64,000 nt of DNA from NCBI RefSeq assembly GCF_014805625.2, contig NW_023998422.1, forward strand, positions 2,534,126 to 2,598,125, in the 5' to 3' direction. Source of the DNA: Glossina fuscipes (lineage: Eukaryota > Arthropoda > Insecta > Diptera > Glossinidae). The notes beneath the pieces were generated by a model, which saw only the letters and a program-made list of their open reading frames with translations, searched no databases and had not been told where the DNA came from. Shown here piece after piece: positions 1 to 11,789 of this stretch (positions are counted from its first letter, which is position 1; every line of letters starts with the position of its first letter). The translations under genes and the position numbers were made by a program.

Positions 1-508
1 CATAGCACCACGCATATAAAAAAATGAAACGAAAATTCAAGTCAAATCAAAGCGAAAGACTTAAGACACAGACCTCAACGAATCTAATCTAATCTGCCGA
101 CAAGTTGAAATAAGAAAAATAGCAAAGAAAAAAAAGCTTGACCGCTTTAAACACTTGTGAGTATATCGGGAATTTGCACGTTAACGCTATAAACATATGT
201 GTGACAGAGCTTTTAATAAGCAACAACAATAACAGGAGCAGCGGTATTAACTTAGGCATAGTGTTTTGACAAGACATTTCGGTAACATGTTCTAGCAGTT
301 TGTCATCGCGACACACATGCGACAATCGGTATAAAATAAATATAAAGACAAACAAAAACAACAACAACAATAACGACAAGTTGACTACCTCTACTAACTA
401 TCACTATATTGTAAGTGTGTCCGTTTATAAGCCGGCCTATCTACATAATTGGCACGATTTGAATGCATGCAATTTTTTACAGCTTTCATTTAAAAAAGGA
501 GATCATGA

Positions 509-567
<59 letters not shown>

Positions 568-1577
568 AGTTTTTGACCAGCGGTGAATATCTGCATATTT
601 GTCTTGGTTAACCAATAATTCGCGATCTGCAAGGCTTATACATATATCATTGCCTACGATTTATGTTCACATATATAATATCTTTGTATGACTGACTGAC
701 TGCTTGAGTTTGTTGTCCGCAGAGCGTCAGGTTTTTGTATTTTTCTTTATGTTTTTTCTTTTTTTTTTTTATCCTCTTTTTGATTCTTTTCATAGACTTA
801 TTCATACTTTGTCAGCCTAGAGCAGGCTTTTAATTTTGTTAAGCCTCACAACTTTTAGGCTTACTTTTTTTTTGTCCACAAATCCGCATGCTTGAGCTTA
901 CACATATGGTGTTATATTTGCCAGTTATTCATTCACTCGTTCATTCATTTATTTATTTATTTTATTTTCTTTCTTTTACATTTTTTTTGTCCTTGATTGC
1001 TTTGATTGGATTGTAAAAATTTTTGTTTATTTATTCTTTTGGTTTTTTTTTTTTTTTTTTTTTCCCAACTCCAATATGATATTTCTGGCTTTTGAATCAT
1101 ATTAATCATCGTTTGAGCTTTAAACTTTAATGTCACCACAGTATGGAGATACAAGAGCTTTACACCGATCGTTGATTGTTCTGGCTGCTGCATAGTCATA
1201 GAAACAATAAAAATAAAAGGGTGTGTAACTTTGATTTGATTTTGAACATTTTACACATACATAGTATAATATGAACTGTTACGTATGAAAGTGGTATAAG
1301 TATATTTTTCAAAAAAAAAAAAAACAAAAAAAAGAAGAACAACTTAACGACATTTTTATTCGAATTTTTTATATTTTTAATCACACGTTGTTGCATTACC
1401 ATGCTTTGTTCACATCTTATTCTAGAGTTTTAAGGCACCATTGAAAAACGCTTATGTACGTCTTCGGTTCTTCTTTAATCTGCAAAAGTCATTTTGGTAT
1501 TCAAGTCAAGTATTTCACTATATTTTAATAATTGGGAAAAAACTTGGGGCAAAGTTACTTTGAAATATTTTTATTCA
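1..1577. other. No gene recognised
   Basis: AT-rich sequence with poly(T) and poly(A) runs (for example about 1048-1065 and 1311-1335). Reading frames are short and low in complexity on both strands. Apart from the dinucleotide tract at 512-567 I see no structure here. Confidence 0.6.
512..567. repeat. (CT)n then (AT)n microsatellite
   Basis: About 33 bases of alternating C and T run directly into about 23 bases of alternating A and T. The Ser-Leu/Tyr-Ile peptide readable through it is a repeat artefact. Confidence 0.95.
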
Positions 1578-1815
1578 TACTTTTTATGGTCTACACCACT
1601 CAGGGTACAAAGTTATGTTAGAAAAGACTTGAGATAGAACCATCAATCAATTCAGAATCATTTCCTGAACAGATCTAAGGATGTCTGTCCGTCTCTCCGC
1701 CTTGGTTTCGTGCGTCGCAATTTTTGACATATTTTTTGAAATTCTTTGTTTATATATTTTTGTAATTTGGTGCAACGACCAGGATAAATGTCATTGAAAA
1801 TACTTCGAATGACCG
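1578..1815 (+). repeat. Dispersed repeat family A, copy 1
   Basis: A diverged copy of a repeat seen at nine other places in the window. It keeps the family's blocks in order: 'ctacaccact', 'gggtac', 'caattcagaatca', a 'gatgtctgtccgtctc' block and 'gcgtcgcaatttttga'. The hairpin start followed by a tgtccgtc run resembles the Drosophila INE-1/DINE-1 (Helitron-related) layout. That link is made from memory of those elements, not from a search. Confidence 0.6.
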
Positions 1816-4800
1816 TACGAAACAAAGTTGTGCAGGGTTTTTAATGGTGAGCCGCCATCCATTCCACTTGTTTCAAATTCCAATTTTTCACTCAAAGTGT
1901 TGTTTGGGAGTAGGGATTGCGTTTCGCATATTTTGCTTTTTTCTTTGTATTGAAGCGAATAATTAATTAATTTAATTGAATGAATGTTACTGAGAAAGAT
2001 TTTTGGCAACTAGCGACGGGAGGATAAGAAATTTCAGTTCATTGCTACGAAATGTTTGTTCTGGATGTCGTTGTGTTGAAAACCATTTAATTTCGCGTTT
2101 TTTTTTTTTTTTGGATTATTAGCTTTTAACAGGCTTGTCTTCAATAATAACTTCTTTGGTTTTGAATGGATGAAGTCCGAAAAGACTGAGTTTGATTTTA
2201 CTATCGCTTCGCCTGATCTTCAGAGTGCGTTCTTAAGTTTCGAATGTCATACTATTCGTTAAAAATCAACAATACGTTCCTTCTGGAGAGAGAAAGATAT
2301 ACAGAGCATGGACTTGAAGCGTAAAAAAAGTCGATTTCATTCTTTATATCAGGTTTTGTTGCTTTTTTGATTCAAGTTATCATAAAATTTCATTGCTGGT
2401 CGCAATCGATGATTTTTTTCGAAGAAGGTTGGATAGTTACAAAGCTCCCGAAAGGGGGCCTAACTTAAAATACGTAAAAATTAAAGATAAGAATTTCAAA
2501 TATAGAAGCAACAATTTTATTTAATACTCTGTGGAGCTCTCTCTGAGATATGGGTGGGAAGTGCTTATAACAAAACTCTAACAAGACTTGAATAACATTC
2601 AATTAATCGATTCCAATGAAATCTCTGAAATATTGCGGCGCATGAAAAAGTGAACTTATACCGGTTTTAAATGCAAAGGCGCTTATATTGTATGTATATT
2701 GTTCACTTACGGGGTTGATTTTAAAAGCTTAATGAAATTCTAATGTTACATATGGTACAAATATTTCCAAAGGAATATTTTTCCTTTTGTCTAATTTGTA
2801 TTCCATCTTTTAGAGATCTTGCATTCTTTCGGAATAAGGCGTTGATAGTCTTATCACCATTAATAAGCCACCGATTTAGGTGGTCTTTTAGGCATTGTTC
2901 TCCTCCCTGTTGTTTAGCTGGACTTTGCTTTGAATTTTGCATAATTTTATATTAATTTTGTTGTTTGTGTGTTACCGAAGTTGCCCTGCAATCGAAATTA
3001 GAGCACCTTCCACATTCACTTAATCCGACAACTATCAGAAACTGCCCAGTGTAGAATTCCGGAATATCACTTTGTCCACGCAAGCCAGACTAATACAAGT
3101 TATCATCAACATTCTCTTTGAATTCAGAACAATGTTGGCAAAATTTAAGCCCAAGTTATTGCCTGCTGAGGAAAAGTAAAAGAGATTAATTAATGGTATT
3201 CACGAGCAATTCATTTCACACAAGTAAGGCGCCTTGGCGAATGATTTACCACATGATCTACTCATTGTCAGCGAGAGCTGCTCTTTCCTGAAGTATTACA
3301 GGATCATCAAATTCAGCCCACGAATAACGGCTTTGCGATTAAAGGCCCCCCCTAACGACATAGACACACATTTTAAGGCCCTTTATGCCTCAATAACTTT
3401 CACTGCCTTTTTTTTTCGAACATTTTGAGGGAGTAAGAGATAACTGATTGAATTGAATATAATCTTAAGCAAGAGAAACAATCATTTTCTGTATTAAAAA
3501 AAGGGAAAAAGGTTTAAGCCCCGCAACAACATATCGTCAAATTATGTAGCATGTTTCTATGCCTTCAAATGAAAAACTAAAAAAACTAACTTTTAAAGTG
3601 TTTCTCGTAGCAATCAATAGTTTAGCTCTAGCTTTAATCTTATGCTTAAGCGTATTATTGTCTTTGGTTTTGAATATCTTGTTTTATTATATTGAGGTAA
3701 ATATAATAAATAATTTTGATATATATGCATGACTTCAGGTTGTACGTTGCAATGGTGTGACGAGCAATGACATATGTATGTATAGGCGTCAACTTAATAT
3801 ACTTAGTAAACTTGAACAAAAGAACAATTTTCTTCCACTAAATAATTTTAGATATGAAATAATTTGAAATTAATTTTTTTTTAAGCCAGATGGCCAGAAT
3901 GCTTTGACAGCTGATTTAATATTGAAACAGGGTTTGGCATCACAAGTCAATAGCAAAGCTGTCGTCATACTTTATTTAGCTTATTTTAAGAATATCTATG
4001 AGTGTAGTGCGAAAAATGACAAGTCATCTTAACATTACATAAATATTAAATTAAATGAAGAATAAAATATTTAGGATATTTTAGCTTAAATAAATATTTA
4101 AAATATTTAAGATATTTTAGCTTAAATAGTTCTTTGTTGACTTTGTGTAAGCGTTGCTCTGGAAGTTTTTTAATACGGAGAGGTACATCTATTCAACATA
4201 TTAGGTATGTAAATATGAAGCCTGATTTTGAGCATACATCTATGTAAGTCGTATTAGGATCGTTCTGTTATTCCGAGTGAAAAGCGAACTTAATTTGGGA
4301 GTCCCGGGCGCAAAAATTCATGGATATCAAAATCGAATAGCTACAGCAAATATACTATACTGTGTGACAAGAACTGTGGCGTCTGTCTGGTGAACTGATT
4401 AATACAAAACCCCACTAACAACAGTGAACCTCTTGCATACTTCATTTTTTTTTTTCGACATAGAAGTTGCTGCGAGAAATACACAGAGTTTACATAGGAG
4501 TGCAAAGGGATAATCGACTTGAACAGCTGTTCAGAAAACGGCAAGGATATCAAATAAAGCATCACAGTTTCACTCCTTCACATGTTATCCGTCCGTCCGT
4601 CCATCCCTTTTGCAAAACAAATTCGCCATATGTTGGAAGCGCTTCAATAAAAATCGACGTACTCATCAGGCTCAAGTTCTTCAGTTACAAGTTGCTGTCA
4701 TTGGTGGGCCGAGCAATTGTTGCCGAACACTTTGATTCGTACGAATATGTGAAAAAACGACCCGCTGCATAGTTTGCGGCAAAAGGAGAAGATTTTTAAA

Positions 4801-5398
4801 AGTATCGTATCCATAAATTGTCAGACAAGTGCCGCTAGGGGGGGGAAGATATTTCGAATAAGATATTTTTTTCCCATTTTTATAAACTTAACGCGTATTC
4901 CGGTTTCACGTCGACACGCCTGTTGGCACAAAACCATATGTCATGTTTTAAATGTGATTTCAAAAATAGTCGCAAAATCGCTTATCTCCCTCATCAATAT
5001 AGGTTTTCGTTGAATTTTTTTTCTTATTCTTAAACTTGTAAATGTGTGATTATCTAGGGGCACGTTGTTTGGCAACATTTGAGGGAAAAAAGGACAAAAA
5101 ATTTCTAAATTATTGCATTGAAAGCTTATCGGGCAACTGCCAACTTGGCCTTATTAATTAAGATGCCAAAGTACAATGGAACTCAATCTTCGCCCATCTA
5201 ATTAAAAATTTGCATCGCTTCCTTATCAGCATCATAGGCAGTTAATCTCTGTTGCTACGGTCATCACATAAATTTCTGTTATCGGCTGACCTCAATAATA
5301 TGTATTGTACATTATGTCTTCTCAACCAAATACCAATACACTCTCTCAGTACAAATCATTGTTAAATATCTCGATAATAGTGTCAAGTTGCACATACA
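1816..5398. other. No gene recognised
   Basis: Short frames of 60-100 codons overlap on both strands with no domain I know. A 'ccgtccgtccgtcc' run near 4590 suggests another decayed dispersed repeat, too worn to assign. There is a short direct duplication at 4064-4128. Confidence 0.5.
4064..4128. repeat. Two-copy direct repeat, period 36
   Basis: A 29-base AT-rich unit containing 'gatattttagcttaaata' occurs at 4064-4092 and again at 4100-4128. The copies differ by one base. Confidence 0.8.
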
Positions 5399-5658
5399 AT
5401 CTCTAAGCGAACAAAAACGAAAAAAAAAAAGAAAAAAAGGAAATTCTGCACTCATAAATCAATAGAGTACATAAGAGAGAACAAAAAAAAAAAAGCGACA
5501 TGACCGTTGATATCGACAATAGCACCAGCAACTACACTTAGCTTATCTGCACCATGAAATTGAAATAGCAAAACTAACGAAAGACCTGGCAAAAAAAAAA
5601 AAAAAAAAACCAAAAATCTAACATAAAAGCATAATAAAAGAGTTAAAAATTTTCACAG

Positions 5659-5753
5659 AAAATCTCAGCATATGTACCACGGGTGATATCCATCCAGTAG
5701 AGTTGGAGGACGAATAGCAGTTGAATTTTATACGCACCACCTAGGAGCAATAA
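5659..5753 (+). other. Possible exon or UTR exon
   Basis: An acceptor-like 'ttttcacag' ends at 5658 and a donor-like 'aataa|gtatgt' sits at 5753/5754. Between them one frame (5661-5717) reads NLSICTTGDIHPVELEDE and then stops, so it would be a terminal coding tail or untranslated. The block is less AT-rich than its surroundings and follows an A-rich stretch with poly(A) runs (5410-5620). Chance could produce this, and I recognise no homologue. Confidence 0.15.
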
Positions 5754-7372
5754 GTATGTTGTTGTCGGCGGTTCGTTTGTATCCTCTAGCGATAACAATC
5801 AAAATCTTTCTCTGGCCCATAAAGTTGATGTATTTTTAATCAATATGAAAGTTTATCGCAGGGTGGAACGATTTGTTTAATTCTCGCCTGCAAGTAATAT
5901 AAAGCAACACACACGGCTTAGTAATGCTAAGGTTCTCCCCGTCTTTTCTATCGGGTAAACTTTACCCTAGACAGGTCCCTCTCTCTCTGTCTCTCTCTCT
6001 TTCACTTTGCCGAATTTACGTACACATTTCAAAGATATATATATATATATATGTATACATATAAATATATGGGTATATATCTTGCTGCTGTTAGGATTTT
6101 GAGTCGATTTAGCCAGGAACGGGTAAAAAGTTGGTCCGCCTTATGTTCACGAAAGAGATAGAAAAGTTCGAAGTATCTTCTATTCTATTTAAATAACGTC
6201 CAAGAGTTTAATTTATCTAAAATCTATAAGAGATGGCTGGTCAAGGAAAAATTATTTAAGTACATCTTGGTTTAAACGCATCCTGAGAACAATTTATTTT
6301 TCTTTTATATTTGACCCATCAGTAAAAGGACGCACCCTATACCTTTGCTTACGGGGGTTTGTGTATAGATGCGGAAGGAAGGTCGGCGTAAACATTCTTT
6401 ACTTTCCCCGCACACTTTCAAGTCCGCCAAGGCACTTTCAAGTTTATACCATGCTCTAGAGCCAAATATTACTTCGTAGGTTCCTAGTATAGACAGCAAA
6501 CAAACAAGCTTTTAGGAAAACTTGGCTTAAAAACGAAATTCTGGTACAATCTTTAGTTTCTCGTCGCGAAAAAATTATCGAAATCTAGTGTGTTGTCAGT
6601 TACTGCGACTAAACGAGACCATCACGAAGGAAAGCCGTTATCATCATCTGATAAATATGCATCTAAAAACTATCGAATCATACAAAAATTACGATATCAT
6701 TAATCCGCCACTCGAGTGCGACAGATTCACCTCCAACGCCATATATTGCAACTCGCCCATCAAAGGTTTGCAGTGCAGTACTGGAATGTATTAAGCTCAC
6801 TTTCTTATTCACCCGATGTAGTTCTTTGTTCGTAACCTTGATTTTAATCGGTGACTTTTTGTGTATGGCGTTCTTATGATGGCTCCTGGTCATCTCTTGG
6901 ACAGCTTAATAACACGACATGTCCAGTGCCATATCGAAGTTTACTTTTCGTAACACATCTCCTGGTATTTTTCCTACGGCAATTCCACAATTTTATTTAA
7001 AAAAATATATATTACATATATATATATATATATGTATTATTTTTGTTATTAATTTAGTCAAAGAAATAAATTTATTTGGAAGAGTAAACTCTTCAAGGAC
7101 TACCATCATCTGAGACTATCGGTTTTATTGAAATCTCTACCGAGGTATGAACGCAAGCATTTACACCTATGTGTTATAAATGAGTATTTTTGATCAGCTT
7201 GATATTCTAATTCAATTGTCCGTCATTCAGCTCGTCTCTTAGCTTTTACGATTGCGGTGGAACGAGAAGTCCGGTAGATTCACTTTGCTTGTGTAAACAC
7301 ATGCCTAAAATTAATGGATGGTGGGTGTAAAGTATTCGCTCTAAAACGATTGTATGTATGTTTATAATTTGT

Positions 7373-7408
<36 letters not shown>

Positions 7409-8016
7409 TTTCTGACTCTGTAAACAGAGATATTTTTGAATTAAAGTTAAGCTAAAACTATGGATAGATTCATATATGCCTACACATATGTTTATGTATA
7501 TCTTTTGTAAAAATTATGACAAGATCTTAGACTTACAAACAGCACGAGTTTGTGATAAACATCGAAATCGATTTGTTTTTTTTTCCTTCTCTTCATCTCT
7601 GACAACTACTAACCACGTTGCCAGCGCAATGCACACTCGCAAATGCCGTTCATTGGAATTTTATATTAATGCGCCTTTTTTTTTTTTTTCTTTTACATAA
7701 ATACGTACGTGTGCAAGTGTGCATAAGTTGCATGTGGTTATGTATGTCAGTAGCTTTGCAGAAAAGAAAAAGAAAAAAAAAAGATGTCATAAATCTTCTA
7801 AATACACAACAATACCACTAAGCATATCCCATTGTATAAAACGCTTAATATATTTTGCAAAAAAAAAAAAAAAATAAATAAATAAATAAGAAATAAATAA
7901 AAAATAAAAAGACAGCAGCCAACAATAAAAAATCTAAAGAAAACAAAAACAGAACTTGACACAGAAAACCACTTAAAGGACATAGATGTATAAAAAAAAG
8001 AAAAAAAAAAAACTAG
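5754..8016. other. No gene recognised; simple repeats
   Basis: Contains a (CT)n-rich patch near 5978-6002, (AT)n tracts near 6036-6053, 7017-7032 and 7377-7406, and an A-rich stretch from about 7860. A perfect 7-base palindromic arm pair lies at 5953-5967. No protein domain is readable on either strand. Confidence 0.5.
7377..7406. repeat. (AT)n microsatellite
   Basis: An uninterrupted run of about 30 alternating A and T bases. Confidence 0.95.
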
Positions 8017-8174
8017 AAAAACAAAGAAGAAAAAAGAAAAAACGGCACCCATAACTATTGCATTCAATATGGAAAACAGCACGTTCATGCTACACTGAAT
8101 GATTATGATGATGATTATGACGGCGATGAGACCGCTACCGAGAATAATATATACCACATATTGCGACGTCCTAA
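8017..8174 (+). other. Possible exon or UTR exon, acidic reading
   Basis: One frame is open from 8017, just after a TAG, through 8174. It includes an acidic patch, LNDYDDDYDGDETATENN, before a donor-like 'ctaa|gtatgt' at 8174/8175. There is no in-frame ATG and no acceptor-like pyrimidine tract upstream, only A-rich sequence. A 5' UTR exon, or a chance product of the (GAT)n-like repeat, is as likely as coding sequence. Confidence 0.15.
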
Positions 8175-8886
8175 GTATGTAATTTTCTTTATATAATTGT
8201 GTGTGTGTGTGTGTGTGGGTTTTGAAAAGCTATTCAAATTGAGACCTTTTTAAAGCAAATAAATGTCAACTTAAGCACAAAAACGTGATTTTAACGCATC
8301 CGACAGCATTGGAAGGAAGAAATGATGTCAAGCGCTGACAAAGATAAGAGACGTATACAAAGCATTGAATCAGGCACTATATTTTAATATACGTAAAATG
8401 ATTCCATTACTAATATACATATATAAATATATGGTATGTATGTATATGCACATATATAAAATGGGGAAAAAGGTCATTAATAGCTAAGCATTTATTGTTA
8501 ATAGATAATAAAAAGAATTCAATTCATTCTCATATTATATGCAGATGTAAAAAAGAAAGAAGAGAAATTTATCGGATACATTAAGCGTAATGTAAGCGTC
8601 ATTTACGCATTTCGTTCCTCTACGAAGACTGATCAAGCATTGTCTTCTAAATATTAGCCGCGGCTGTTGGCAAAGAAGATTAAAAAATGGTACGGTTTTG
8701 ACGAAAGTAGTAGTAGCGTATCTCGACATGGGTCACATGAGAGAACACAAAAGCCATTCTACTATTTATTGATTTAAGGGATTTCTTCCGCCTTAATTTG
8801 TTACATTTGTTTCACATACATGTTTTTATAGTCGTCTGGTAATACTTATCTTATTCGTATACATTGTGTGTACATTTATCACAATC
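8175..8886. other. No gene recognised upstream of the F-box gene
   Basis: Holds a short (GT)n tract near 8200-8217 and AT-rich sequence with no readable domain. Confidence 0.55.
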
Positions 8887-8907
8887 ATCGATTATGTGGT
8901 AACACCG
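8887..8907 (+). promoter_or_regulatory. Possible core promoter motifs of the F-box gene
   Basis: ATCGAT (8887-8892), the core of the fly DRE element, is followed within 10 bases by TGGTAACACCG. That second motif resembles the Drosophila promoter Motif 1 with two mismatches. They lie about 140 bases upstream of the proposed 5' UTR donor. I see no TATA box, and the start site is not determined. Confidence 0.25.
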
Positions 8908-9000
8908 GCACAACTCAAATCAGAAAATTTCGTTTCGTTTCGTATGCACAAGGAAGCAAATATTTAAAAAAAATAAACATTTATTTGATTTTAATTGAAA

Positions 9001-9037
9001 GGAAGAGTAACACCAGGAACATTTCGTGGCTTGTAAG
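9001..9037 (+). other. Probable 5' UTR exon end of the F-box gene
   Basis: A strong donor, 'aag|gtaagtaa', at 9037/9038 pairs with the acceptor ending at 9625, just upstream of the F-box start codon. The exon's 5' boundary is unknown; 9001 is only nominal. Confidence 0.45.
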
Positions 9038-9625
9038 GTAAGTAACTAAACTTAGAGAACCTTCAGCAATGATGCTTCAATAAAATCGAGATAGAAAAAT
9101 TAGCTTCACAGATCGAGTTTTGAGTCTATATGGGCGTTTTATTAAACAAATTCTTCAAACCGATTGACAGGGCTTAGGTAGGTTATTTGTCTGAAAATTG
9201 CATACGTACTAGTTAGCCGAAGGGATCGGAAGACATGTTATACGACCGTGAAGTTAATGGGAAGTAGGAAAAGTAAGAGTAAAAGTTAATCTGATTGTAG
9301 TTTAACTTTTTCTTATTGGAGGGCACTGCAAGGACCCTCAGTTTTGTGCGAAAGCCGAAAATAATTAGACTGCATTTTGTTTCAAAAACAATCAATCAAC
9401 ATATCGATTTCGTGCTACTAATGTAAAGCTTTTAAGTCAAAAAATCCTCAATTGATCAGAAGTTCTGCGAAGGTCTCTACTAATGCGATTACAGAATCTA
9501 ATCGGATTAATCGTATTCCCATTAAAAATAAAACGGTTCGTGACTTCAAACGTAGCCCTTATTTTTAACTATAGGCTTAAAACATACGTTTTCAGAACAC
9601 AAGATTTTCCTTTCATTCATTTCAG
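9038..9625 (+). other. Probable 5' UTR intron of the F-box gene
   Basis: This 588-base interval begins GTAAGTAA and ends with a pyrimidine-rich acceptor, 'cctttcattcatttcag'. The acceptor lies six bases before the ATG. Inside I see no coding or element sequence. Confidence 0.5.
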
Positions 9626-9631
9626 GATATA

Positions 9632-11320
9632 ATGGATACTTTGTCGAATATAGATAATAATGGCAACTCTCCACCGGAATTGCTCTATGAAATGTGGAGA
9701 AAGATTTTCGGTTATTTATCCCATGCAAACTTACAACAAGTAAAATTAGTGTGCAAGGATTGGAACGAATTGGCCCATGCACCCGAATTAAAACGCAAAT
9801 CAAAACTTATAATTAGAAAAAGCAACTTAAGAAATATTGTTGATATCATGTACAAACGCCGTAAATATTTTTTTGACTGTTTAACATACGAAAGCGTAGA
9901 AGTACGAATTCAACCTTATGATTACTTACTTCATGATTCTTCCACATACGAAAGCTTAGTGTTACTAAGTGAAGCCTATAATTCCTTAGTTTATGAGGAA
10001 AACCATGCTGAAGCATATGATCTACTGCTACTATTACAAGTTTTCAGTAACTTAGGAGCTCGCATTCTTAAACTAAAAGTTTATAATAACCGAATTGTCT
10101 CAATAATTCAAGATTGTTTACCGACGCTCAAGGAATTGGATTTGTCTTGTGCGGAAGAGGACAAGCGACTGCAGCGCAGAGTGGATGTAAACAAGTTTCA
10201 AAACCTCGAGTCATTTTTCTTGCCCTTCTATGATCATTCTGTATTACATGAAGAATTCCTATGCGCGGCAGAAACACCTTTCAAGCGTTTAAAGAAATTA
10301 AGCATAATGCTTCAAGAACATACATTGGATAGAAGTTTGTCATTCTTAAAAGCGCACGCATTCTCGTTGCGTTGGCTTGAACTTGGCATTGGTTATTGGC
10401 AGTGCACCAGCCATGACATGATGAAGTTGCAAGAAGTTTTTACGAAATTTTCTAAATTGGAAGCACTGTATATAAAGGCATATAATAGTCGTTATAGCGA
10501 TACGGTAAAATTTGTTTTAACAAATCTTTCGCAAACAAATCGTCTTAAAACACTATATCTATCACTCGAAACTATAGAGGACACACTACTTCAATTAGTT
10601 GCACAAAAATGGTCTAACTCTTTAGAATGTTTACGTTGTTTCGGCTATTTAGAAGGTAACTTAAAGACACAATTGAGCCCGTTTAATGGCAGATTGCGTC
10701 ATTTGGAGCTGCTTTCCTATAATTCTGTAGACTTGCTAGATGCTATAGCACCAGAAATGGATACAATGCTGACTGCATTGCGATTAGGGTCCTTTCTTTT
10801 TACGCCGAACAAGTTTTTTGACCTAATCAAATATCTACCGAATTTAACTGCACTTAATTTAGCAAGTTGCGTATACCACGATGACATGGGATACATTTTT
10901 AAACATTTAGTAAATTTGCGCTATCTTTTCCTGCCGCCATGTGAAAGCAGCGAAAGCATAAGATCTTTTTGTGCAAAACCTAATATCACCAATTTAAAAA
11001 AACTTCGTGCACTTTCGTCTTGTTGTTGTCCCATCGTCGTCATTAGCAAGTTAAGCGTAAATTTCAAATTTAAAGAACTTAGTAAACTCGCGCTGCTACA
11101 TTGTGAAAGGCTGCGACCACATTACGATGTAGAGCTTGAACAGATCGGTGAATATTTTCCCGTTCTGGAGGAATTGACAAGCAATATTTCCAAATTTCAT
11201 GAATTGAATGAGAGTTTGCCGCTTTTCCGGAAAGGTTTTCCCAAATTATGCGAATATAAACAGGCTGGCCATCGCGGTTTTAATCGAAAGGTTTGGAACA
11301 ATGCGTATGAGTATGACTAA
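9632..11320 (+). CDS. F-box/leucine-rich-repeat protein, 562 aa
   Basis: Residues about 14-58 form an F-box: PPELLYEMWRKIFGYLSHAN, then VKLVCKDWNEL, matching the family pattern of an amphipathic helix followed by LVCKxWNEL. From about 160 to 515 there are irregular leucine-rich repeats, for example LKELDLSC, LRWLELGI, LEALYIKA, LKTLYLSL, LRHLELLS, LTALNLAS, LRYLFLPP and LEELTSN. F-box proteins of this layout join Skp1 and Cullin-1 in SCF ubiquitin ligases, and the repeats select the substrate. The substrate here is unknown. The ATG follows a likely splice acceptor by six bases, and no earlier in-frame ATG is needed. The CDS is intronless, while a 5' UTR intron is likely, so it is not obviously a processed copy. 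I see no transmembrane segment or signal peptide. Decayed relatives lie 1.5-2.2 kb downstream. The family call is firm; the orthologue is unknown. Confidence 0.92.
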   Translation: MDTLSNIDNNGNSPPELLYEMWRKIFGYLSHANLQQVKLVCKDWNELAHAPELKRKSKLIIRKSNLRNIVDIMYKRRKYFFDCLTYESVEVRIQPYDYLLHDSSTYESLVLLSEAYNSLVYEENHAEAYDLLLLLQVFSNLGARILKLKVYNNRIVSIIQDCLPTLKELDLSCAEEDKRLQRRVDVNKFQNLESFFLPFYDHSVLHEEFLCAAETPFKRLKKLSIMLQEHTLDRSLSFLKAHAFSLRWLELGIGYWQCTSHDMMKLQEVFTKFSKLEALYIKAYNSRYSDTVKFVLTNLSQTNRLKTLYLSLETIEDTLLQLVAQKWSNSLECLRCFGYLEGNLKTQLSPFNGRLRHLELLSYNSVDLLDAIAPEMDTMLTALRLGSFLFTPNKFFDLIKYLPNLTALNLASCVYHDDMGYIFKHLVNLRYLFLPPCESSESIRSFCAKPNITNLKKLRALSSCCCPIVVISKLSVNFKFKELSKLALLHCERLRPHYDVELEQIGEYFPVLEELTSNISKFHELNESLPLFRKGFPKLCEYKQAGHRGFNRKVWNNAYEYD

Positions 11321-11379
11321 AGAAAAATGCTTTTCTCCATATCTGATTTTTACCTAATAGCCCATTATAGTACTTGCTC

Positions 11380-11385
11380 AATAAA
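11380..11385 (+). terminator. Poly(A) signal of the F-box gene
   Basis: A canonical AATAAA about 60 bases after the stop codon, followed by GT-rich sequence. It implies a very short 3' UTR. Confidence 0.7.
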
Positions 11386-11789
11386 TGTTCATTGTAATCA
11401 GTCTTTCGACTTGACTTTAAATTAGAATACTGTTCAGACAAAGATAGTAAAGTTGTTCGAGCCGAGGGGTGGAAACGGATTGCACCCAACGATCTTTAAT
11501 GAAATTGTCCACGTTCGTTAACGTTTCGCATGTCATTATGTTTAGTTGTCACGTTTACTTCCAAGTACTCTTCCGAAAGCTACTTCGAAGAGCACAATTT
11601 TAAACATTCAAATATTGTTTGAAAGGCAAAGCTCACTACTATTAATTATTTGGACTCTTAGAGTAATAAGAAGGCACTTGCAACATAGGCCGTCAGCTCT
11701 ACCGTATAAAAGAAAATTATATATTGAGCCTAGTAGTGATAATGAAAGAATGTCTTGACAGAGAGAGAGAGAGAGGCATTGCGTTCTGT
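11386..11789. other. No gene recognised
   Basis: The 3' flank of the F-box gene, with short frames only and a (GA)n tract at about 11760-11775. Confidence 0.55.

Noticed and set aside
7798..8157. 119-codon minus-strand frame rich in Phe, Ile and Val
   Set aside because: It is the complement of A-rich and (GAT)n-like DNA. The low-complexity hydrophobic peptide is a composition artefact.
9546..9803. 85-codon minus frame over the F-box start
   Set aside because: Antisense shadow of the well-supported F-box CDS and its intron end.
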